This document shows, one piece after another, positions 11,580 through 23,556 of a DNA stretch of 64,000 bases. The first letter of the stretch is position 1, and every line of letters starts with the position of its first letter. The stretch is taken from the NCBI GenBank assembly GCA_020881915.1, contig JAJFPB010000006.1, positions 186,001 to 250,000 on the forward strand, written 5' to 3'. Below the pieces are notes generated by a model. It was not told the DNA's origin and did no database searches. It was given only the letters and a program-made list of their open reading frames with translations. A program made the position numbers and the translations under genes. This stretch comes from Paramyrothecium sp. XJ0827 (lineage: Eukaryota > Ascomycota > Sordariomycetes > Hypocreales > Stachybotryaceae).

Positions 11580-12064
11580 GCCGGAGAGGTTTTTATTGAG
11601 CTTGCTTGAATGATTTGGAAGGATATGCCGACATCATTGGATTAATTACTCCAATACTTATTGCTTCAATCTTCTCTTGGGGGCGAGTGGGGGAAATTGA
11701 CTATGCAGATTTGGAGTCGTTGACTATGGCCATGTACTAGTCAGTACATAGCGAGTTAGTTATGGCCATCTCCAACGGAATCATGTTGAATCTATTTTTC
11801 TGCTATGAATTTAGTAAATGTGCAATTTTAACGCATATTCTAATCCATTTTTACTTCTAGTACTTGCACATGTTAACCCCAAATTTCAGGCGAAACATCA
11901 TCCCATCTCTCCCAACTCTAATTCCATTTGCGGTGACTGGTGACTTGAAGCGGGGAATCACCGGTGGACCCTCAACCTCCACTCAGCCACAACCACCACC
12001 AGCGCAGACCACCACCCATTCCTTCCCTCAAAAGAATCTAGTCCGAGTCTGAGAATCTGAGATT
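11580..12064. other. Intergenic, AT-rich
   Basis: No coding signal recognised after the TAA at 11577-11579. Confidence 0.4.
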
Positions 12065-12098
12065 GTGAAATTTCCCAGCTTGATGGAGTGGAGGCGCC

Positions 12099-12513
12099 AT
12101 GGATTCCACGAGCTCAGGGTCGCCGACGGCCAGTCCGACCGGCGCCATCCGCACACGCAACAAGTCCTCCTCCGGCTTGCGATCAATGCAAATTCCGCAA
12201 GATCAAGGTATGTTCGAACCAATTTCGTACCCGAACATGACACCAACGCATACTCAAGTGGTATCTGCAGAAACGTTCAAGGGATGGGTCATGAAGCCAC
12301 GTCCAGACTGTGAGCGCCTGCAGAGGCAACGCCTGCGCGAGGGTAAACGGAGACAATCTGTGGGTTTCCTTCGGCCCAAAGTCCTGCTATTATTGGAACA
12401 AGACTACGAATCCCATCCTTGTTGGATTTTGCAAAACGACTATTAAAAAAAGAGTCAGGGCTCGGGACGCGGAAAATATGCTAGTGTGGGTAAACAAAGA
12501 GCCCCTAAGCTAG
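12099..12513 (+). pseudogene. Zn2Cys6 transcription factor N-terminal remnant
   Basis: One frame across about 12160-12215 reads PACDQCKFRKIK and is followed exactly by a GTATGT donor, the classic position of an intron inside the fungal Zn2Cys6 cluster. After a likely acceptor at about 12271 a second half appears (RPDC, then ACRGNACAR in another frame). The ATG at 12099 is not in the finger's frame, and the second half needs a frame change, so the cluster cannot be translated as it stands. No fungal transcription factor middle domain follows. The frame at about 12340-12440 (NLWVSFGPKSCYYWNKTTNP) is not recognised. Confidence 0.5.
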
Positions 12514-12651
12514 GTTCCGTCCAAATGATCCATGGGACACAATACGAGGGTAGGAATAATCACAGCATAATAGCACATATTTACCTTGAAAGGAGCATCG
12601 ATGCTATAATAGACTATATTTATCGATCTAATGCTACCACTATAAGTAATC

Positions 12652-13077
12652 TCAAGTAGTCCTGAGTCGCTTTCGCTTCGGTTTATCTATGCTTCCTGAT
12701 CTTTTCCTTTTTCTGTGATCAGACCGACCAAAGACCGCTGAAAGGCCTTGCAACTTAACCAATTTTTCCACGGAAAGAGGAGAGCCACTGATGTGACAAG
12801 GCTCCCCAGCCTGCTGACTTAGGGTTATGACAAATCTGCCCTCCGTGTTCAGCTTCACTGTCTTTCGGAAATCACCATGTTCATCAAAGCAGTTGTTATC
12901 AACAACTTGCATATCGGCGTGGCCGTCAATGCGGAACCTGGACGACTTCAGACGCTCCATTAGAGCGGGAAATGCGGGATCTTGGGCCTTTACAGAACAT
13001 CCCCTTGGCAGTGCGGAGGCAGCATGGATGTAGAAGACCCACAGCTGCTTATTCAGCCCCCACGTACAAACGAATAC
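12652..13077 (-). CDS. Unknown protein, terminal exon with NLS
   Basis: The frame is open from 13122 but its first codon is TTG, and TTTTCAG|GT at about 13078 looks like a splice acceptor, so this is best read as a last exon starting near 13077. It encodes about 140 residues ending in a strongly basic tail (RKRKRSGSIDKPKRKRLR), a probable nuclear localisation signal. No family is recognised, and no upstream exon is evident on this strand, so it may be a fragment. Confidence 0.35.
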   Translation of the reverse strand, partial: VFVCTWGLNKQLWVFYIHAASALPRGCSVKAQDPAFPALMERLKSSRFRIDGHADMQVVDNNCFDEHGDFRKTVKLNTEGRFVITLSQQAGEPCHISGSPLSVEKLVKLQGLSAVFGRSDHRKRKRSGSIDKPKRKRLRTT

Positions 13078-13122
13078 CTGAAAAGGCGAAGAGATTATCA
13101 TAGAAAGTGAGGTTATTCGCAA

Positions 13123-14611
13123 GTTCTTCGAAGGTTCTTCGGATGTAGATCTCTAAAACTAAGGTACTTATATTTAAGTGCAAGGTTCACTGAGATAGAG
13201 GTTTCTATCTTATACTTAGCTTTAATTGGTATAGATCCTTGTTAGTTACCTCTATGCTGCCTCTGCACTGTCAAGGGGATGGTGACTCTGCGACTTAGGC
13301 ACTAGTGATTGTGGCAGTGCAGATCAAGCAAATCAGCGTCCCAGCGGCTTGCGCACGCTTGAGTAGACCGGTCGATCGTTACCCTGCGGCCAAGTTGGGA
13401 ATCCACTCACTGGGCCGGACGGGGACAGTTGCTTTTGTAGCGTGGTGATTCGCTAATTTACCGCTGCAACTGATCTGCACAGAGGACCGTTTGCTTCTAT
13501 TATTATATTGAAAACAATTAACCGCCTTCGTCTAGTGACTTGTACACTAAAGACAGCGCTAAATGAAACAACTCCACAGACAGCAGGGTTATCGACCGTC
13601 ACATAAAAGTGCAGCAAATCCAGTTCGTGCAGCCTTGTGGATATGTAAAATCATTTTCGCGCAAACAAGATAACAAACGACCAAGATCCCGCATTCTCAC
13701 CCTTAAAAGTTGCAAAGAAAGCGCGAAGTGTCAGAGACTGGTGCACACGGTACATTAGGTGGTCCAATGAACAGCAATTCGGGACGTGCCCCCATTCAAC
13801 ACCACCCCCATGTTAAATCATGCTGGGACTCATAGTGTCTCCAGGCTGGCAACCCTGTCACTACCATGCAGAACATCAGTGTGACCCCCTATAACGAGAG
13901 GCAATTTACGGCATTTCCTCCACTTTTTGGGGGGCATGCACCTTGGTGCACCATCTCAGCAGTTTCCCTCGACAAAAAATAGCACAGCATACGTCAGATA
14001 TTCGCCCTATCGTCTAAGTTCTCAATTGAATAGAACCGAAGAGAAACTAGCATTTTACGTGCGACGACTCGCAATAAAGCAAATTCATCAACGGAGGCCT
14101 CGTCAATACGAACTTAGGTATACGAGGCACACTACCATCTCCAAACGCCCTTATCTGCCAAGATGAATAGGAATACCAATCTCTCAATGAAGTCACGGCG
14201 ATGGCACCACGGGGATGAGTCCTGAGGTACTGCGCCAGGCTGGATCAGAGACTGCTTGCGACCATGGCGATCTTCGTGCAACGAGATGATGGTTTGCAAT
14301 TCAAACTTTGTCTCCTTCTCAGAGGAGAGGCGGGGCCATTCAGAGCATATTATGGGCCCGGCCGCGTCAATTTGAACTGGTCAGAACTGGTGGCAAGGCG
14401 ATTGTAACAGCAGGGCTGCGCAAGCGTACGTCAGGACATTAAAAGAATTTTGGAATCAGGCCAGAGAGGCCTCACTCCTGCTCATTGGGTTCTCCACTAT
14501 ACAGCCATATGGCTGGAACCATCATCGTTAAAGGAGCTTGGATCATTCGGCCAAAAGATGACTTTCGTTTATCGGCCAAAAATGATCCCTACATCACAAA
14601 GATGACCACTA
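13123..14611. other. Gene-poor stretch
   Basis: Only short frames without recognisable domains. No RNA gene or transposon termini were recognised. Confidence 0.4.
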
Positions 14612-14719
14612 ATGACTGATGCGTGGATGCGATTGAAACTCATGTGTGTTTATAAAGGAGATAGGGCAAGCAAAACTATAGGACAACCAATGTTTTGCAG
14701 TTCACACATTATCATCAAT

Positions 14720-15112
14720 ATGGCCCTGAACACTGGAAAACAAACCAAGATTCCTCAGTCAAAGCAGCGAGCACAAGATAGAAAGTCTCTGAAGAAACTC
14801 AAGTCGCCTGCCCAGGGTGAAACGGACCGCTCCGTAACTGGCGGCCAGCCCATCCATACTTCTATCGGTGCTTTTTTCTCATGGCTTGTTCTGAGAGATG
14901 TTTCGCTCTCTCAAACACTTACTTACGGGCGCCAGGTGGGTAGATTGATCAAAGCGGACAGGCTGGTTGGCCCTGTCCTACGTCTGCTTGCGACTGTACC
15001 TGCGCTTTCCTGCAGCTTCCTTTTTGGTCTCATGCCCCTCATTGCATTGGCTTCCTTATGGTGGTGTTTTGACAACAGTTACATGCATATTGTATATCAT
15101 ATGCTTTCGTAA
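14720..15112 (+). CDS. Small hypothetical membrane protein
   Basis: A 130-codon frame beginning at the second in-frame ATG, chosen because a TATAAAGG box lies at 14651-14658, between it and the upstream ATG at 14612. The N-terminal third is lysine-rich (KQTKIPQSKQRAQDRKSLKK), and the C-terminus has a hydrophobic segment long enough to span a membrane (LSCSFLFGLMPLIALASLWW). No family recognised. It could be an orphan gene or a chance frame. Confidence 0.3.
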   Translation: MALNTGKQTKIPQSKQRAQDRKSLKKLKSPAQGETDRSVTGGQPIHTSIGAFFSWLVLRDVSLSQTLTYGRQVGRLIKADRLVGPVLRLLATVPALSCSFLFGLMPLIALASLWWCFDNSYMHIVYHMLS

Positions 15113-15469
15113 GTCAAGCAATCAAGGTTTTCTAGCAAATTATTAATGATGATCAGCTCCGTTATAGTGAGGTGGGCCATTGCGTTGATCCGATTGAAAT
15201 TGCCGGTAGTCGAGCAAGCCTCATGGTCGGTCCCCATTATGGTGGCGTTTACTATGATGTCCTGGCGTCTGTCTCGGTCTTTCTGGCGCAGGCCAGTGAC
15301 GCCCAACCCCTTCCAGAAGCAGAAATGAACTGAGATTTGACCACGGGCGCTTGATGTTGATATAGAGGGACCTGTTGCTATCTATGAACAAATCACGTGC
15401 AAGAATCCTTTTACCAGGACACGATATCGCAGATAGTGGTGGCCGTCGCACACTTCGCTGTAGTCTAGA
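15113..15469. other. Spacer before the hAT element
   Basis: No coding signal recognised. The 8-bp target site ATGAGGCT begins at 15470. Confidence 0.4.
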
Positions 15470-15477
15470 ATGAGGCT

Positions 15478-18378
15478 CAGGGTAGGGAATCAATCCACGA
15501 CTTCCACGGTATTGATCAATATGTTGACTTCAATCCACGTCCACGTCAATCCACGAGACCTGTTGTTATGTAATCCATCCATCCACTGATGGGGGCTCGT
15601 GGATTGAGATGTGGATTGACGTGGACGCTAGTCAGGGGTGGAATGTCTTGATATATTTCGTTAATATTTACTACGTATTTCAACCCAAACACTAACACAT
15701 CTAATCAGGCAATACCTCCGGCGCGTTTCGACACGTCGTGACGCGCTATAATGCCCGAACGCGAAGGTTCCTCCATTTACTCGATTCGTACGGTTGGTGA
15801 ACCTTGAATTTCGAGATGGCGGACTTACCTCTTGACCCTAAACTACCGACCAACAACGAGCGGCATGCCGAGGTCCCTCAGCCTGCTCTGGATCCCGGAC
15901 CCCGAAGTCCTCCAACCTTCTACTTGGGCACCGACAAGTGATGAGGAGCGGAGGATCTTCCGCGTCTGGAAGGAATTCACGCTGGCCGAGCGCAACAAAG
16001 ATACTCTGTCATGGGTATGGAATTACGGGGTTGAGATTCAATCCAAAACATCCCGACGATGGATCTGTATGCCATGTGTGCGCCAGAATACCCCCACACC
16101 GCAGTCATACGAATCCAAAGGTACCCAAAACGCTGAACTCCACCTCTGGAAAGCTCACGGCTACTGGGATCCATCAGGACGACGATCAACACCGTCACAG
16201 AAGAAAGGAGGCAAGAGGGTGCTTGCTTCTATTTCGGACTTCATGGGCCTCAAACGTTCCGATCCAAAGGATCAAGCACTGGCCAATAGCTTGATCGAAC
16301 GCTTCGATCGAGGAGAGTTTCAGAAGCTCATTGTCAACTGGATAGTCGAAAGCCAGCAATCGTTTAAGCAGGCTGAACACCCTCGATTGCAACAGATTTT
16401 CGAATACCTCAATCCAGCGATCAAGGTTACGAGCGCGCACATTACGGCGAAGACCGTGCACAGACTGGCGGTTCAACAATTCGACCGGTATCATAGCACG
16501 GTGCAAGAGGTCTTGAACAGGTCGCCGGGTCAGATCCACATTGCCTTTGACGGCGCAAGGACCAGGAATCGTCACGCGCTATATGGCGTGACGGCCGTCT
16601 TCAGAGACAACGAGAATCAGCTCCAAAAAGTCGTGCTCGGTATTCCAGAGCTAGTAGAACGGCATACCGGAGAGAACATTGCGGCCGAGATCCTTGAGAT
16701 CATCAGGTCGTTTGGCATCGAGGACAAGGTCGGTTACTTCACTCTCGATAATGCAGCAAACAATGAAACTGCCATGGCAGAGATAGCAGAAGAGCTGAAA
16801 TTCGATCCGGTGCGACGACGTGTTCGATGCATAGGACACATCCTTAATCTTGTTGTTAAATCCCTTCTCTTTGGAAAGGATGTTGATGCGTTTGAGACAT
16901 CTCTCGTCAAGGGGGAGCCTTTGGCGAGAGCAACCCATGACGAGTGGATGCGGAAAGGCCCTGTCGGAAAAGCACATAACTTTGTCGTTTGGGTCCATCG
17001 CTCCGATTTGCTGACTCAGTTACTTCGTCAACTGCAGCAAGACTCATTTGCAGCGTCTGATGATCCTCAAGTTGGAAAGCAACAGCCAGTTGACGTTGTC
17101 CTTGATAACGATACTAGATGGTTATCCCAGTACTATATGATAAAACGAATGCTTCGCCTGCAGCCCTTCTACGAAGAATTCATCGCCAAAGCCAAGAGAC
17201 TACTCCGAGATGCTCGAAAAGGTGAGACAGGACGGAAGTTCCCCCTTGCCTCGAGGAGTCCAGCTTCCTCAACGAGAACGATTGGGCGGTGCTGAGGACG
17301 TTTGATGAGATCCTCTCCGACTTTCACGTGGTTGTACAAGTGCTTCAGGGAGACGGACAGTCGCGATATCGATCGTCTGGAGTTAGGGAAACCTTTGGCT
17401 CTATGACCGATGTCCTGGAGGCCTTCGAATTCCTACTTGGGAAGCTTGAGGACGCAAAATCGCATGTCGAGAGGCATCCCGAGCCGGAGCAATTTGTTTT
17501 CAATATCAACCTTGGCTGGAAGAAGCTCGATAAATACTACAATACTTTGAGGGATTCACCAGTATACTACGCCGCGGCTGCCTTACACCCTAGCCTACGA
17601 TGGGACTACTTCGACGAGGTTTGGGGTCAACAGCACCCGGGCTGGATCGATGAAGCGAAGGATATCGTGCAACATCTTTGGGAGACAGAATACAGAGACC
17701 TACAAATCACTGTCACGTCTCCCGAAGGCCCGGTTGTAAAGAGGCGAAAGACGACGTTGTCATCCTTTGATCGGTATCGTAACAGATACCGTCAAAGTCA
17801 GCCCTTCGCTGGTCAAGCGGATGAATACGTCCGGTGGCAAGCCAATGTGTCTGGAAGCGACAGGGACGTCGTCGACCCCGTTGAATATTGGATACTCAAG
17901 AGGTTTGAGTACCCGAGGCTATCTCGAATGGCTCTCGACGTCATGACAGTGCCGGCGATGAGCTCAGAGTGCGAGAGACTGTTCTCCGCCACTGGGTTGA
18001 TGGTCACGCCCCTCCGAAACCGCTTAGACGCTGGGACCATTGGACTAATCCAAACGCTGCGATCTTGGTTACGCGCAGGGATAATCGAAGATGCTGATAG
18101 CATACTGCTTGACGATACAGCGTTAGAGGAGGCTGTTGGACGGGCTTGTTTGGAGAAGCACCAGGAATAAGGCAATAGAAGTTTCGGCGATTGGTTCATG
18201 AATTACCCGATTAGGAAATCCGAGTGAATGTGACAAGGGTGTTCCACGAGTTCAATATTATGGACATCAATCCACAGATAGCCTCGTGGACATCAATCCA
18301 TGAGCACTCTGCTGAGTAAGCCGTCAATTCAATCCACGAAGCCGGATATTGACGTGGATGGATTGATTCCCTACCCTG
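15478..18378 (+). mobile_element. hAT transposon, complete termini
   Basis: The left end CAGGGTAGGGAATCAATCCA (15478-15497) is repeated exactly, inverted, at 18359-18378. The element is flanked on both sides by the 8-bp direct repeat ATGAGGCT (15470-15477 and 18379-18386), the target-site duplication length of hAT elements. Both subterminal regions are dense in CAATCCAC and TCCACG words on both strands, likely transposase binding sites. It carries a hAT transposase with one frame change. Perfect termini and duplication indicate a fairly recent insertion. Confidence 0.95.
15865..18170 (+). pseudogene. hAT transposase, one frameshift
   Basis: The first frame runs to 17295 and the second from 17289 to 18170. 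Together they encode an N-terminal BED-like zinc finger (WICMPCVRQ with a later H-x-H pair in LHLWKAHG), the RNase H-like core (HIAFDGARTRNRHALYGV, YFTLDNAANNETAM, RCIGHILNLVVKSLLFG) and the C-terminal hAT dimerisation domain (MALDVMTVPAMSSECERLFS). The frame change falls at the CCCCC run near 17241: one further C would join the two frames. The ATG at 15865 is used because the frame opens with TTG at 15832, while the ATG at 15816 is in another frame that stops early, so the extreme N-terminus may also be damaged. Confidence 0.9.
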
Positions 18379-18695
18379 ATGAGGCTTTATTGACATTTAA
18401 GCGAAATTGCTACATCTCAAATTGTGTTCCTGGATTGGAGTCTCAATTACGTTAAATTTTTTAATTACGTTTAATTTTTCTATGAAGAGTGATGATCGCC
18501 TCAAACGAGCATGGACGAGGATGGAAATCTGCATGTTACAATTGTTCAATCCACGTACTTCGAATTTTGGTCAATCCAAGACTTTCTATCCAATAGAAGA
18601 TTCGCTGGAGGCCATGTATCGCAGATTCCTATCATCTTAATACTATGTCAGTTCTAATCCAAACTGATCTCGTTATCTAACCGGTCACTACACTC

Positions 18696-19189
18696 TTAAT
18701 ATTGCCAACCGATGGAGCTCCCCCCCGGGCAGCCTGGAGTTCCATAGACGCCTCCCACGATCCAGAGAATCACATCAACAAGCGACCAGATCCCAAGACC
18801 GCCGAAAGTGAGTAGCTTGAAGCCAGCCAGGAGCCAGTGGTGGGCATAAAATTGATCGACTCCGAGGTTCCCCAAAAAGAGAGAAAGGAGCATGGCAACG
18901 CGTTCTTGACGATAGCACTTGTTGTTTTGAGGCTGTTGGCCGTAACCACCCCATCTGCGCTGGACTGGCTGGATGTGTTCAAACCCTGAAAGATGTTAGA
19001 ATGACCAATCAGGATGTGTCGGAAGGATGACCGACTGCTATTCATGTGGATGCCAATAGCTATAGCAACGCCGAAACAGTAAGCCAATAGCGCGACTGCT
19101 TTCCAATTACTTGTAACGGTTATGATGACACGTTCGATGCTCCTGCTGATCCTCTTTGCTTGAGTCTTGTGTTCCATGGTGATTGGCAT
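18696..19189 (-). CDS. TM2-domain membrane protein
   Basis: Two exons, 19189-19111 and 18985-18696, joined by a 125-nt intron (GTAATT..TTTCAG), give 122 residues with no break in frame. The C-terminal 60 residues are a TM2 domain: two membrane helices joined by a short turn with the typical LGVDQFYAHHWLLAGFKL and GGLGIWSLVDVILWI pattern, then a short Gly/Pro-rich tail. The N-terminus is basic. A TATA-like box (TATAAACTGC on this strand) lies near 19265-19275. TM2 proteins are small membrane proteins of poorly defined function. Exon 1's donor is my choice; a nearby GTGTCA would be an alternative. Confidence 0.8.
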
Positions 19190-19586
19190 TTGTTTTGCGC
19201 GTATCGTGAGAAAGTGATTCGGAGATGAGAAGAAGAGAGAGTCAGAGAATGGACGGGTTTGAGCAGAGCAGTTTATAGTCGTCGACCGGTTCCGACTCCT
19301 ACTCCATTCACTTATAGACAGTCCCATTACGGGCTAGTCTGTCGGTACATTTTGAACACAGCCTCATGGTCAGAATTTCTTTTGAGAACAACATGACCCG
19401 TTCCACCGTTTTATGGTGTTCTTATCAGGTCAATAATGGGCTTTGAGGCATCTTTAACGCACTATTGTTTGCCGGCCGCTTTTGAAGCAATCTCACCGAT
19501 ATATTGGCCGGGTCATGGAATAGTCACACACTCATTAACTTGCTGCGTTGCCGGTAAGGACGTACCGCCTCGAGATCTAGGACGAT

Positions 19587-20276
19587 ATGCGACAAACAGA
19601 CTGGGAAACAGTGACAAGGTGCATATTCAGAGGAAATGGCTGGTTGGATATGGTTAACAAGTCTTTTGGCCGCCCATTCTTTCTAGGATGTCATCTCAAT
19701 GACCTCGTGCAAACCCAGTTTCGAAAATCCAAGTTCATTGCGTTGGGCGACTCCTGCGACGACAACACCATCCACCAAACAAGGGAACAGTTTTTTCAGT
19801 CATTGCGACCAAACTACCGATACATCCCAGGTGAAGAATGCGTATTCTTCTCAGATTGCGAACTCTGCATATGTGTTGCAGCCTTGGCGAATCGTGAAAG
19901 GGTCGTCATCCCTGGCTTACACCTCTTATTTCATGAGGGTTCCAACGGGCTGATGACCAACATTATGTTTTGCGACAAAGGATTCGGCCCATGGGAACTT
20001 ACGTCAGACTCTCTTGGCGGTCTTTGTCAAGAACAACCATTGTTAATAAAGCACGTCAATCTGGTGTGCTCGCTGAAGATCAGCCTAATCGACGGGAAGC
20101 CCTTGTATCAGGAGTTTTATGCTCCTGAATGTCCCAAAATCAGGGGCATCACCTACTTCGACGAAAATAACAAAAGAATTGGGCATGGAAGATTCGAGAT
20201 TAGTACTCTAGGTCGGGTTGCGGTTTTGCCCCTCTTGGTTGTCCAAAGATTGAAGGCAAAGCTTGCCCTCCACTGA
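19587..20276 (+). CDS. Hypothetical protein, 229 residues
   Basis: An uninterrupted frame from ATG to TGA, divergent from the TM2 gene. It contains many cysteines (ECVFFSDCELCICVAAL) and mixed alpha/beta-like composition but no family I recognise. The start could lie upstream if an exon was missed. Confidence 0.45.
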   Translation: MRQTDWETVTRCIFRGNGWLDMVNKSFGRPFFLGCHLNDLVQTQFRKSKFIALGDSCDDNTIHQTREQFFQSLRPNYRYIPGEECVFFSDCELCICVAALANRERVVIPGLHLLFHEGSNGLMTNIMFCDKGFGPWELTSDSLGGLCQEQPLLIKHVNLVCSLKISLIDGKPLYQEFYAPECPKIRGITYFDENNKRIGHGRFEISTLGRVAVLPLLVVQRLKAKLALH

Positions 20277-20611
20277 GACATTAGCGTGTGCGTCAGTTGA
20301 CGCTCTAAGACAAGGACGAGAAGCCAGAAAACGAAGGAAACGACGCACGGAATGGTAAATTATGGTACAGACTTAACAGGTGTTCAATTGATGTCATCTT
20401 TATACAGTATAGCTCACTTTCTCCGTGACCTGGATACGATAGGCTTGGTCCAGTCCCAGTTCCGTTGTTGTTGGTGTCGTTGTCAGTTGACACCATGGCT
20501 TAAGTCCTCTACACATGGGAGGAATTGCATCATCTCCATCCTATCCGTCTTTACACTCGCTGAAATGGCTTTCATAAATATCTTTACTGAGGTCGTTCAG
20601 TTCTTTCATCC

Positions 20612-21199
20612 TCAATCCGGCTGAAAGTATTCCTCCTCCTCTGTAATGTAGCCAGGCTTATTCAGTAGTATACACCCACCAAAGTGACTACATGCAACTG
20701 CAGTAAGCCATCTGTGCACAAAATTTTGCAACACTGTGTTTGCAATGGTCATTAGCTGAGCCCATGCACTGACGAACCGTGAGCGATGTCGAATTATCGC
20801 CAGAAGAGTCGACAAATGCGCGTGAACCAAAAACGTTGGGTCGTGTCTGTATCTGTATCTTGCGCAGAGAGAGCCAACAGCTACGATTGCCCTATCGTTT
20901 TCATCGCCGTCAGGCAGTCCCTCGTTCCCAAAAGCATTTTCGGACACAAGTGAGTGGAGGAGTTCAGCAATCGACTGTGAGGTGAACTCGAAGCTTCTTA
21001 TGAGAGGAGGGAAGGGAGTTTGATAATGATGATGCATCAAATCCGACACCGTACTCCAGGTTCTTGGTCTACTAAGGCTGCGGTATATTGGAAAAGGCTG
21101 CGAGAGGTGCTGGTAAGCCTGGTCGGCTGTTGGTAGATTTGCGGGAGAGAATCGGAGTCGGTGCATCAGCCCGACGAGACAATGGGCGCGATCATCCAT
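20612..21199 (-). CDS. Hypothetical protein, 195 residues
   Basis: A continuous frame with a clear ATG. It is rich in histidine and arginine, ends in an acidic run (TEEEEYFQPD) and shows amphipathic helical segments (LLAIIRHRSRFVSAWAQL). No recognised family or signal peptide. Confidence 0.4.
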   Translation of the reverse strand: MDDRAHCLVGLMHRLRFSPANLPTADQAYQHLSQPFPIYRSLSRPRTWSTVSDLMHHHYQTPFPPLIRSFEFTSQSIAELLHSLVSENAFGNEGLPDGDENDRAIVAVGSLCARYRYRHDPTFLVHAHLSTLLAIIRHRSRFVSAWAQLMTIANTVLQNFVHRWLTAVACSHFGGCILLNKPGYITEEEEYFQPD

Positions 21200-22053
21200 T
21201 TTCGTCTGGATTGACGAGCTGATGGTCTACTTCAGGTGTGCAATTACCGCTTTATGTAGTCTGCAGCTATCGCGGAAGCACTATGCTGCAAGGTCGGTGT
21301 TAAGAAAAGATTACGTGTTCGGTGATACTTTCGGTGACGTGTCTCGGTGACTTCAGAGCTTCGGTGTCAACTTGTGCACAAGCACTTATAAATCATGGAC
21401 ATAGCTGACGATTTCCAAGGTTTTCTATTTGTTCTTCACCCCTTTGGAAGGAGAAACAAATGTGGTTCATGGTGCTCAGCCACTCCTCACCAGGACCACC
21501 GAAGCAATTATAGTATGAGTGCTCATCCCGTTGCCTCCATCGGCGATACTATCTCGGTGACTTCAGATCTACGTCGGAGAATTCAGCACCGACTATACCA
21601 GCAAAATGCCGTAATTAACAAGCCGCCTTAACCTCCTCCACTGGTCTACGACAGTAAGGCAGCATATAAAAAGATGAAGATGGATAGAATGATGCTGCAG
21701 AGAATACTACTGATTCGGCTTTGTCGTGCCTTCCGACTACCCCTAGCATTACCATGTCGCTGACCTCCGAAGGGCAAGCTTGGTCTGGAGCGGCAGGTTT
21801 CGTGGAGCTGCCGAGGTACTGTCCCATATGTTAAAATATTTAAAAAGAGAGCTTAATGTTATTTCTATTGAGCTTTGTCCAGAAGCGCGCCACCAATGGA
21901 GGGTCAGAGTTGTCCTGCGCCGGCTAGCAGTATTTACAAAATGAAACAGACGACGTATTTCAAGGACTAGACTGAGAAACCAAATAAGGCTATCGTCAGA
22001 AATTTCCAAGCAATAATAAAAACCATAAGACAGATGCTAGGCTCCATAACTAG
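21200..22053. other. Intergenic, no clear gene
   Basis: Several short frames on both strands; none shows a domain or convincing splice structure. The repeated phrase CTCGGTGACTTCAGA occurs at about 21343 and 21554. Confidence 0.35.
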
Positions 22054-22939
22054 TTAATAAACACGATCGACGCAGCCGCTCTTGCCCTCCATTAGCTTCA
22101 GCATATCTGGATTGGAGACCTCTAAAATCCTATTCTCAATTTCGTTAAACCCTCGAAATACGTCTTTAGACTCGCACCACCGCAGACATAGGGGCTGCCA
22201 CTCGCCGTTACAGCGAACCTCAACCTCAAGATCTAATCCATACATCAAGAGTCCACAGCCGTCATTCCATTTGTTTTGACAGGCATCCGTGAGATCGACC
22301 TAGCCCTCGCTACCACGGCGAGCCTTCCAAACAAACTCAAGTGCACAGTCATCAACATGGGCGATTGCCCGGATTGGCGTAATATATACCTCCTTAACTC
22401 TAGGAGTGCGCGAAACCGATACACTTCGTCGCATTTTTGGGAGGGTGTGCAAAAGTCACGGTCGCTGTCGTCCCCAATAAGGTTTCTCTTTCTCGACGAT
22501 GCAGATTGGATGGGCGACGGAACGGATGCTGCTGGTGACTCCTTACTTCGAGCTACACATATTCGAAGGGTTTGTTCAAGCATTTCCCGTGCACCCCTAA
22601 GGCTTTCCAATATTCTCGTAGATGTCTGGTCCGACGTCTTGCAGCCTTGACTGGCAGAGTTCTCTTGTGCCACATCAACATGCGCCAGGTTGTGCTCGAG
22701 ATCGGCAGGTCCCACGAATGTTTCGTCGGCATCCGGCGTCCAAAGGTTTAACCAACATTCGCTTTCAACATCAATGGGAACATTGCCAGAGGAATGTTCT
22801 GGAGACTCCTATAAATTGTCAGCATGTTAGCCTGTACGCGAGTCGTCAAGGCCTCACCTCACACATGCTCCACAATGTATGGCATAGTAGATGGACAAAT
22901 TTCCAATATGGGCTCAACCGTGAAGTCGGTGCAGAGCAT
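22054..22939 (-). CDS. Hypothetical nuclear protein, spliced, 3' part uncertain
   Basis: Exon 1 is 22939-22865 (25 codons). A 56-nt intron (GTGTGAGG..TTTATAG) leads in phase into exon 2 from 22808. A TATATAA box lies at about 23033-23044, some 95 nt upstream. Exon 2 has an acidic N-terminus, a helical stretch (RILESLRGAREMLEQTLRIC) and a basic patch (SRKRNL). The last part, about 22320-22054, reads well in a second frame (NKWNDGCGLLMYGLDLEVEV, ESKDVFRGFNEIENRILEV), but getting there needs another intron or a frame change near 22300-22430, and a TAG interrupts that frame at about 22300. The composition suggests a regulator, but no family is recognised. Confidence 0.45.
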
Positions 22940-23450
22940 GGCGAGAGGCTCGAGTCTTCGTGTCAGACACGAGTGGGGCTCTTGGATTGATAGAGGACAG
23001 AGTTGAGAAGGTCCGAGTCCGCGGGCCCCGTCGGTTTATATACCTCGAGCCACAAGCATGGACAGATTTCACAAGACCACCATGACATGCGGGCCAACCC
23101 TCACGCGTGCCTGAAGAAGGGCCCAGCATGATGTCGAAATTTTCGTAATTTGATGTTGCAACTGTCGATTTGCAGATCCACATTCTTGAGGTGAGGCACA
23201 CTTGTTTGCCATCCCTCCAATTATCTTGACAGTCGGTACACAAGGGAGACCGCCCTCGTCCCGAGCCGTTTCCAGCGAGGCACACTTAGTGAAGTGACAG
23301 AATCATGTGTTCCTGCTGCTTTGTCTACATCGGTGGTACCACAATGGTCAAACACAAGCCAAGCCAAGGTCCAGCAGTAGGGTTAGGGCAAACACGAGGC
23401 CACTACGACCTCGAATCATCGGCATACCGAGAGGCTCTGGAATCCCAAGC

Positions 23451-23489
23451 CATCATCATCATCATCGTCATCATCATCATCATCATCAT
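23451..23489. repeat. ATC/GAT trinucleotide microsatellite
   Basis: Thirteen consecutive CAT/CGT triplets with one interruption (CATCATCATCATCATCGTCA and on). It lies between genes. Confidence 0.9.
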
Positions 23490-23556
23490 GTTCATGTTCA
23501 GCCCAAGCACTCATCAACCACTTCATTTCAGATGATCAGCCATCATAGTAATTCAT

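Noticed and set aside
22276..22650. Plus-strand open frame of 124 codons
   Set aside because: It is antisense to the better-supported spliced gene with its TATA box and splice sites.
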